The notes under the pieces: model-generated
Told to the model about the DNA's origin: nothing
The model's database searches: none
The model's input: the letters and a program-made list of their open reading frames with translations, nothing else
From: Bacteroidales bacterium
GTDB taxonomy: Bacteria; Bacteroidota; Bacteroidia; Bacteroidales; UBA932
Assembly: GCA_016295455.1 (NCBI GenBank)
Contig: JAEDLE010000057.1
Location: 1-9,605 of the forward strand
DNA: 9,605 nucleotides
Direction: 5' to 3'
Program-made: the position numbers and the translations under genes
Shown here: positions 1 through 4,822 of the stretch, piece by piece
How the letters are laid out: each line of letters starts with the position of its first letter
Position numbering within the stretch: the first letter of the stretch is position 1

Positions 1-51
1 CACATACCGGAGATGCTGTTCTCCGGCTACTTCAATCTTGAATTCATCCAT
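1..51 (-). CDS. Probable GNAT-family N-acetyltransferase (5' end only)
   Basis: Only the first 17 codons are inside the window, reading MDEFKIEVAGEQHLRYV and running off the left edge. The ATG begins 17 bases after the argR stop codon, on the same strand, so the two genes are very likely co-transcribed. In many Bacteroidales an arginine gene cluster starts with argR followed by a small GNAT acetyltransferase and then argG and argC. The opening here (a short beta strand, then a 'xxHLRYV' helix start) fits the first strand and helix of such an acetyltransferase. That identification rests on gene order and 17 residues, so it is an inference. There is no Shine-Dalgarno at normal spacing. An AAAGGAG run lies in the argR tail, about 20 bases upstream, which is too far to be convincing. 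Confidence 0.55.
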   Translation of the reverse strand, partial: MDEFKIEVAGEQHLRYV

Positions 52-68
52 TTCTGAACACTACTGAA

Positions 69-515
69 CTACTCCTTTACAGAAAGAACCGCCGAAATCG
101 ACTTGTACGCCTGTCTCTCCGAGACATTCTTCCTCAATACCAGGAATATGGTGTCGTCGCCTGCGATCGTGCCCGCGACTTCCGGCAGCTCCTTTCGGTC
201 GATTATCGCCGCGAACATGCTGGCGTGTCCCGGAGGCGTCTTGAGCACGGCCATGTTTCCGGAGATCTCAAGTCCGCTCACGCATAACTCTCCGTTGTTC
301 ATGCTGAATCCCAGGGTAGGGAGCGCGTAGAACGACGAGGAGCCTCCGCGGCTCTTTATGACACCTATTTCCTGCAGGTCCCTTGACAGTGTGGCCTGGG
401 AAATCTCTATCCCTTCAGCGGCCAGAGCCTGCTTGAGCTCCTCCTGTGAGGAAATCTTCCTTTTTGAGATGACGTTCTTGATAGCGTCATGACGGTCGGT
501 CTTAGAGTAAAGCAT
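69..515 (-). CDS. argR: Arginine repressor ArgR
   Basis: This 148-residue protein is a complete ArgR/AhrC-type transcription factor. Members of the family sense L-arginine as hexamers and repress arginine biosynthesis genes (or activate catabolic ones) by binding ARG boxes. The N-terminal winged helix-turn-helix spans about residues 5-65 and includes the recognition-helix signature SQATLSRDL (39-47). The C-terminal oligomerisation and arginine-binding domain has TPPGHAS (93-99) and GTIAGDDT (115-122), whose two Asp residues correspond to the arginine-contacting pair of E. coli ArgR. Length matches the family (about 150). An upstream in-frame ATG at 554 would give 161 residues, but it lies upstream of the expected transcription start, inside a palindrome, and would add a tail unlike ArgR; the ATG at 515 is therefore preferred. 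The GNAT gene follows 17 bases downstream. The promoter carries ARG-box-like palindromes, suggesting autoregulation. Confidence 0.95.
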   Translation of the reverse strand: MLYSKTDRHDAIKNVISKRKISSQEELKQALAAEGIEISQATLSRDLQEIGVIKSRGGSSSFYALPTLGFSMNNGELCVSGLEISGNMAVLKTPPGHASMFAAIIDRKELPEVAGTIAGDDTIFLVLRKNVSERQAYKSISAVLSVKE

Positions 516-518
516 TAC

Positions 519-532
519 TGAATAATTATGCG
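519..532. promoter_or_regulatory. ARG-box-like site in the argR leader
   Basis: TGAATAATTATGCG is a 14-bp imperfect palindrome. It differs at two positions from the symmetric TGAATAATTATTCA expected from the E. coli ARG-box core (TGAAT, 4 A/T bases, ATTCA). It lies just upstream of the preferred argR start at 515 and probably in the 5' untranslated leader. Binding by ArgR is inferred from the resemblance. Confidence 0.6.
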
Positions 533-541
533 TTAACGTTG

Positions 542-571
542 CAAAAATACGCATTAATTTGAATATTCAAT
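542..571 (-). promoter_or_regulatory. argR promoter (Bacteroidetes type)
   Basis: On the minus strand a perfect TAnnTTTG box (TATTTTTG, plus positions 542-549) lies 18 bases downstream of ATTG (568-571), a one-mismatch -33 TTTG box. This is the normal spacing for Bacteroidetes primary-sigma promoters. The predicted transcription start is near 535-538, which supports the ATG at 515 rather than the one at 554. The promoter is interleaved with ARG-box-like palindromes. Confidence 0.6.
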
Positions 572-576
572 GCGTA
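548..576. promoter_or_regulatory. Nested palindrome / putative ArgR operator
   Basis: There are two perfect 8-bp inverted arms, TACGCATT (548-555) and AATGCGTA (569-576), with a 13-base spacer. Nested inside is a perfect 10-bp palindrome, TGAATATTCA (560-569), which holds the two ARG-box half-sites without the central spacer. The structure covers the interval between the -33 and -7 boxes of the argR promoter, so protein bound here should block transcription. It most likely serves as an autoregulatory operator together with the site at 519-532. Confidence 0.6.
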
Positions 577-604
577 TCGTGGAAAAAAATTCAAACTTTT
601 CTGA

Positions 605-1366
605 TTATCTGAGCAGGCCTTCAAGTTCTTCCCAGGCGAGGGAGACCTCGATTGTTCCCAGGCTGTAAGGCCCGATTTCGTACTGGCCGTACACGTAGGT
701 GATGCCTTCTTCGCTCACGAGGAAGTTCCCGTTCGGCTCTATGTCCTTGATAAACAGGGCATCATAATCTTCCGGATTTGAGAATGCCATGCCCAGGCGG
801 GCGCTGAGCAGACCCGAAAGCGTGTCGGCATATCCGTCGATGAAGAGGTCTGTCTCCGTTACCGGGCTGCCGTCGGACAGCCTGAAGTTCAGGCAGCGCT
901 CCACGGTCGAGCCGTGCGCTCCTCCGGAATAGTCGTAGGTGATTGCGGAAAATGAGGAGATGCCGTTGTGGGAGCCGTGGTAGAGCACGCTCACCTGCCT
1001 TTCCCAGCAGAGTGCGCCCACGAGTTCCTCCAGCCCGTTGAAGTCTTCGGCCAGGTCGGCGCATTCGCTGCGGTACTCTTCGCTGACCGTTGAGATGTAG
1101 TGTTCAACAGCCTCGGCGACATCGCCGGTATCGGCCCCCAGGGCTTCTTTGAGTATGGCTGAGGTCATCCTGTCCGCGGCTTCTGCCGGAACACCGCCGG
1201 CAGGATATTCTATCGTGACGCTGACTGACATTTCGTTTGGTGAGCCTTCCGCAACCGGGACTGTGGCGGAGTCCTCATAGACATCTGTAAGTATATTGCC
1301 GCCTCCGGCGCAGGATGCCAGCATCAGAAGCGATACGGCAGTTGAAATCAGTGTTTTTGTTTTCAT
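605..1366 (-). CDS. DUF3298 (RsiV/PdaC-like) lipoprotein
   Basis: This is a 253-residue predicted lipoprotein. The hydrophobic signal sequence ends in a lipobox LASC with Cys19 as the lipidation site, followed by a glycine-rich linker, so the mature protein is probably anchored in the cell envelope. The body resembles the DUF4163/DUF3298 pair found in RsiV anti-sigma factors and PdaC deacetylases. A central YDYSGGAHG segment (144-152) carries the typical GGAH motif, and a C-terminal block around 215-248 (FLVSEEGITYVYGQYEIG, then SLGTIEVSLAWEEL) is characteristic of DUF3298. No sigma factor, catalytic deacetylase domain or transmembrane helix is present, so it is a stand-alone envelope version. 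In B. subtilis RsiV this module binds lysozyme; whether that holds here is unknown. A TATTTTTT sequence (minus strand, 1385-1392) about 20 bases upstream is a weak -7 box candidate. An AT-rich gap separates the gene from argR downstream. Confidence 0.8.
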   Translation of the reverse strand: MKTKTLISTAVSLLMLASCAGGGNILTDVYEDSATVPVAEGSPNEMSVSVTIEYPAGGVPAEAADRMTSAILKEALGADTGDVAEAVEHYISTVSEEYRSECADLAEDFNGLEELVGALCWERQVSVLYHGSHNGISSFSAITYDYSGGAHGSTVERCLNFRLSDGSPVTETDLFIDGYADTLSGLLSARLGMAFSNPEDYDALFIKDIEPNGNFLVSEEGITYVYGQYEIGPYSLGTIEVSLAWEELEGLLR

Positions 1367-1414
1367 AAAAAATTCAGGTTTTTGAAAAAATATTCATTTG
1401 AGAACAAACCACTC

Positions 1415-1434
1415 CCGGCAGTTATGCCTGCCGG
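1415..1434 (-). terminator. Hairpin downstream of the S9 peptidase (possible terminator)
   Basis: There are perfect 7-bp arms, CCGGCAG (1415-1421) and CTGCCGG (1428-1434), with a 6-base loop. The hairpin starts about 17 bases after the peptidase stop codon, read on the minus strand. The bases after the stem (GAGTGGTTTGTTC) are only moderately T-rich, so this is either a weak intrinsic terminator or an mRNA 3'-end stabiliser. It suggests that the peptidase and the downstream lipoprotein gene are separate transcripts. Confidence 0.5.
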
Positions 1435-1451
1435 AAGCGGTCACTTGGCTG

Positions 1452-3887
1452 TCAGTCGTTGTTCAGTTCCCTGATATCCACTTCATCCCGCTTGCTGCTG
1501 CCCATCAGCCACTCGCAGTAGAAGTCCGCCATCCTCCAGAAGAAGTAGTCGTCCATATCGCCGTAACTGTGCCTCTGTCCAGGGAGGAACATCATATCGA
1601 ACCTCTTGTTTGCGCGGATGAGGGCATCGATCACCCTTATGGTGTTTGCCGGGTGGACGTTGTCGTCGATGTCTCCTGTCCAGAGCATCAGGTGACCCTT
1701 CAGGTTCTTTGCGAGTTCCTGGTTGGTCTTGATGCTGTAGACAAAGGTCGTGTCGCCCTTGTCTATCTTCTCCAGTATGCCGTGGTGCTGTTCGCTCCAC
1801 CAGCGGTTGTAGATGCTGTTGTCGTGGTTGCCCGAGCAGGATACCGCCGCCTTGAAGAAGTCAGGATATGTAAGGATCGCCGCGGTGGACATGAAGCCTC
1901 CGCCCGAGTGTCCGTGGATTCCGACTCTGTCTATGTCGATGAAAGGATGCCTTGCCGCGAGCTGCTGGATGGCATATTTCTGGTCCTCCAGACCGTAGTC
2001 GCGCAGATTGCCGTAGCCATAATTGTGGTACCATTTCGAACGGTTCGGATGGCCTCCTCTGTTTCCCACGGTGATTACTATGAATCCCAGCTGGGCCAGC
2101 CTGTCGGTGCGGCAGAATCCTTTGCTCCAGGAGATGTTGTTGGCCTCGACCTGAGGGCCCGGATATACGTAATCAGCTATAGGATAAACCTTTTCAGGGT
2201 CGAAGTCGAAAGGCTTGTACATCACTCCGTAGAGGTCGGTGATGCCGTCAGCCGCCTTTACCTTGAATCTCTCCGGGAACTTGTATCCGGCCTCGAAGAG
2301 CAGGCTGAAGTCGGCTTCCTCAAGTTCCATCACCTTCTTTCCGGTGACAGCGTTGAACAGGGCCACTGCCGGCTTTGCATCCACTCTGGAGTAGTTTGCC
2401 ACGAACCATCTCGCCTTGTCGTCACAGGTGGAGAGCACGTCCATGTCGTCCATATCCAGCTTGGTTATCGGACCTCCGCTGAGGGAGACTTTGTAGGTGT
2501 GCATCTGGTAAGGGTTCTCTTCCTTCTGCACGCCGCAGGCGCTGAAGAGAACGTAGCCTGCAGCTTCGTTGACTCCAAGCACGTCCTCGACATGGAATGC
2601 CCCTTCGGTGAGGTTCCTCACGAGGGTTCCGTCCTTCTCATACAGATAGAGGTTCGCCCAGCCGTTGCGTTCGGACCAGTGGATGAACTGGGAACCGCCC
2701 TTTATGAATACGGGCCTGCGGGTTTCCACATAGGTGTTCATCCTTTCCTTGACTATGACGTGGGTGGAATCTCCGTCCACAGGAACGTAGCAGAGGTCCA
2801 TCCTCTTGAGGTCGCGGCTTATCCTTTCGAGATAGAAGCCTTTTTCGTCACCCATCCATCTGCCTGTCCAGTGTTCGATGTAGCTGTCCTCGACGGTCTC
2901 CTTCGCGTCGAGTATGCTCATGTCCTGGTCCTTGAATGCGGAGCTCTTGATTTCCTTCACCTGCCCGCTCTCCGTGTCTATTATGTAAAGCACTCCCACA
3001 GGGCCGGCCTCGCCCGGCATCTGGTACTTGTAGGTCTCGAGGGTAGGCCTCGGCTGGCTGAGGGAATTGATCACCCAGAAGTCCTTCAGCGGCCTCATGT
3101 CCCATCTGATGGTGGCGAGGCGCCTCGAGTCAGGAGACCAGGAGACGTTGTATGCAGGCAGCCTCTTTGTGCTGTCAGTCTCGTTGCGCCCGTTGTAGTT
3201 GTCCTGTCCGAAGCTGAAGCCGGCTATGCCTTCTGTCGTGAGACGGGTCTCGATGAGGGTGCTGTCCTTCTCGTCCTTGGCGGCTTTCCTGAGATTGGTG
3301 CTGTCCATCAGGAAGAGGTTGTTGTCCTTGACATAGACGCCCTTCGTTCCGTCAGGGGAAACCAGCGCCCAGTAAGGGTACTTGCTGTCCTTCTCCTCTT
3401 CTTCCACCTCGCTGAGACTGCGTGAGGCGAGGTCGTAGCTGAAATGGAAGACCTTCTTGACCATCTTGGTGCTGTCTTCCTTGTCACGGACGTCCGCCGT
3501 GCTGTTTATGTCGAAGGTGAAACGGCTGTCATCCACGAGCTTGAGGTTCCTGATAGGGATGTGTTTCGCATCGAAAGGATCCTTCACTGTCTCGCTCAGC
3601 TGCATCGCAAGCCTCTCCATATCGAAAATCTCGGTCTTCTTTCCTGCAGCAGGATCGACCATATAGTAGCGCGTGCCCTCGGAGGTGCTCCAACTGTACC
3701 AGAACTTGTCGCCGCTCCTGAACCAGGACGGTCTGGTCTGGGTGGAGAAAACCATCTTCGACACTTTCTTGCTCGAGAATCTGGAAGCAAGGTCGTAGTT
3801 GGGTGTGGTTACGTGATTGTCCTGGGCGGACAGGGTAAGGACGCACAGAAGTGCTGAAAGCGTTGCAATAAGATGCTTCATGGTCAT
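1452..3887 (-). CDS. Secreted S9 family serine peptidase (prolyl oligopeptidase / DPP IV fold)
   Basis: This 811-residue protein has an N-terminal Sec signal (hydrophobic residues 5-20 followed by AQD), so it should act in the periplasm or on the envelope. Residues about 40-530 form a DPPIV_N-like beta-propeller with repeated WSPDS/SPDG-type strands (for example 250-254 and 177-180). Residues about 560-795 are the alpha/beta-hydrolase peptidase domain. The triad is readable: Ser661 in GHSGGG (659-664), Asp741 in DIDDNVHP, and His773 in PGQRHSYG. YVYPGPQV (573-580) precedes the core, as is usual for the family. The Glu-Glu pair that anchors the substrate N-terminus in true DPP IV (DWVYEEE motif) is absent from the matching region (about 217-260), which instead carries an insertion rich in N, D and G. 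Dipeptidyl-peptidase specificity is therefore not supported; a post-proline or other oligopeptidase activity is possible. A second in-frame ATG two codons in is an equally good start. The upstream gap is a divergent promoter region shared with the kinase. Confidence 0.92.
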   Translation of the reverse strand: MTMKHLIATLSALLCVLTLSAQDNHVTTPNYDLASRFSSKKVSKMVFSTQTRPSWFRSGDKFWYSWSTSEGTRYYMVDPAAGKKTEIFDMERLAMQLSETVKDPFDAKHIPIRNLKLVDDSRFTFDINSTADVRDKEDSTKMVKKVFHFSYDLASRSLSEVEEEEKDSKYPYWALVSPDGTKGVYVKDNNLFLMDSTNLRKAAKDEKDSTLIETRLTTEGIAGFSFGQDNYNGRNETDSTKRLPAYNVSWSPDSRRLATIRWDMRPLKDFWVINSLSQPRPTLETYKYQMPGEAGPVGVLYIIDTESGQVKEIKSSAFKDQDMSILDAKETVEDSYIEHWTGRWMGDEKGFYLERISRDLKRMDLCYVPVDGDSTHVIVKERMNTYVETRRPVFIKGGSQFIHWSERNGWANLYLYEKDGTLVRNLTEGAFHVEDVLGVNEAAGYVLFSACGVQKEENPYQMHTYKVSLSGGPITKLDMDDMDVLSTCDDKARWFVANYSRVDAKPAVALFNAVTGKKVMELEEADFSLLFEAGYKFPERFKVKAADGITDLYGVMYKPFDFDPEKVYPIADYVYPGPQVEANNISWSKGFCRTDRLAQLGFIVITVGNRGGHPNRSKWYHNYGYGNLRDYGLEDQKYAIQQLAARHPFIDIDRVGIHGHSGGGFMSTAAILTYPDFFKAAVSCSGNHDNSIYNRWWSEQHHGILEKIDKGDTTFVYSIKTNQELAKNLKGHLMLWTGDIDDNVHPANTIRVIDALIRANKRFDMMFLPGQRHSYGDMDDYFFWRMADFYCEWLMGSSKRDEVDIRELNND

Positions 3888-3950
3888 CGGTATTTGTATG
3901 GGGAAAGTCCGAACGGGAGGACTATCCGGTAAAATTAATAAAAATTCGTA

Positions 3951-3958
3951 TATATTTG
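3951..3958 (+). promoter_or_regulatory. -7 promoter box of the sugar kinase gene
   Basis: TATATTTG matches the Bacteroidetes TAnnTTTG -7 consensus and is followed by the frequent C. It lies 18 bases before the kinase ATG, which implies a short leader of about a dozen bases. No good TTTG -33 box is visible 18-20 bases upstream, where the sequence is an A/T run. The same 89-bp gap (3888-3976) must also hold the peptidase promoter on the other strand, for which I see no clear box. Confidence 0.55.
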
Positions 3959-3976
3959 CCTCAAATACTTTGACAA

Positions 3977-4822
3977 ATGATACTCGCAGCTGATTCCGGG
4001 TCCACCAAGACAGACTGGGCCCTGCTCTCCGCCGGCAAAGAACCGGTCTTTTTCAAAAGCGCCGGCCTCAACCCGAATTTCGCGGATATGGCGACGGCCC
4101 CCGCGGAGATACGCTCTGCCCTGCCTGTCGGCATATGCCCGGAAGATGTTTCGGGAATATGGTTCTATGGCGCCGGGGTGAATTCCCTGACTGCCGGGAA
4201 AATTGAGCATATGCTGCGGGAAACCTTCCCTTCTGCGGGGGCGATATCTGTCGAGTCGGATATGCTGGGTGCGGCAAGAGCCCTTCTCGGGAATGAAAAA
4301 GGCTTTGTCGCCATACTGGGAACGGGATCCAACTCCTGTCTGTATGACGGTGAGGGTATATGCCGCAACGTCCCTTCCCTGGGTTTTGTACTGGGGGATG
4401 AGGGCAGCGGCGGAGCCATAGGCAGGATGCTCCTCAGGGACTGCCTCAGGGGGACGATGCCCGAAGCTTTCGGCTCGGGATTCAGGGATATGCTGGGGAT
4501 GGATGCCGCCGGGGTCATAGACCGCATCTACACCCAGCCTCGCCCCAACGCATTCTGTGCATCGCTTGCCCGCTATGCCCTGGACAGAAAGGACACAGAC
4601 CCATATGCCGCCGCTCTGGTCGGCGGGGCACTGCGCTCGTTCTTCTCTTCGGTGGTGAGCCTTTATGACGGCCTGGACGGCCTGGCTTTCAATGCAGTGG
4701 GCACTGTCGCCAGGCTCTGTGAGAAAGAACTCATGTCCCTTGCCGCGGAGTGGGGCATGAAGCCCGGAAAAGTGCTAGGCAGTCCGATAGAGGGACTCGC
4801 CGCTTTCCACAGGCCTATCTGA
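3977..4822 (+). CDS. BadF/BadG-type ATPase, probable N-acetylglucosamine kinase
   Basis: This 281-residue cytoplasmic kinase has the ASKHA (actin/hexokinase) fold and the usual length for the BadF/BadG/BcrA/BcrD family members annotated as N-acetylglucosamine kinases in Bacteroidetes. Phosphate-1 loop: DSGSTKTDW (6-14). Candidate catalytic acid: Asp95 in VESDMLGAA. Phosphate-2 loop: GTGSNS (115-120), followed by GFVLGDEGSGG (136-146), a hallmark of this group. Adenosine-side glycine motif: AVGTVA (240-245). The protein ends with the typical SPIEGLAAFH (269-278). The likely reaction is ATP-dependent phosphorylation of an N-acetylhexosamine, probably GlcNAc at C6, feeding amino-sugar recycling or catabolism. 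The sugar is inferred from the family, not readable from the sequence. It is transcribed divergently from the S9 peptidase, and its last 8 bases, including the stop codon, overlap the end of the convergent GH2 gene. There is no room for a terminator between them. Confidence 0.85.
   Translation: MILAADSGSTKTDWALLSAGKEPVFFKSAGLNPNFADMATAPAEIRSALPVGICPEDVSGIWFYGAGVNSLTAGKIEHMLRETFPSAGAISVESDMLGAARALLGNEKGFVAILGTGSNSCLYDGEGICRNVPSLGFVLGDEGSGGAIGRMLLRDCLRGTMPEAFGSGFRDMLGMDAAGVIDRIYTQPRPNAFCASLARYALDRKDTDPYAAALVGGALRSFFSSVVSLYDGLDGLAFNAVGTVARLCEKELMSLAAEWGMKPGKVLGSPIEGLAAFHRPI

Noticed and set aside
61..80. AAAGGAG as a Shine-Dalgarno for the acetyltransferase gene
   Set aside because: It is about 20 bases from the ATG and falls in the argR C-terminal codons; Bacteroidetes rarely rely on such sites.
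1398..3425. 675-codon open frame on the plus strand opposite the S9 peptidase
   Set aside because: It is an exact antisense shadow of a clear peptidase gene. The product is rich in V, H, L and R, has no recognisable domain, and is explained by high GC and codon bias on the real strand.
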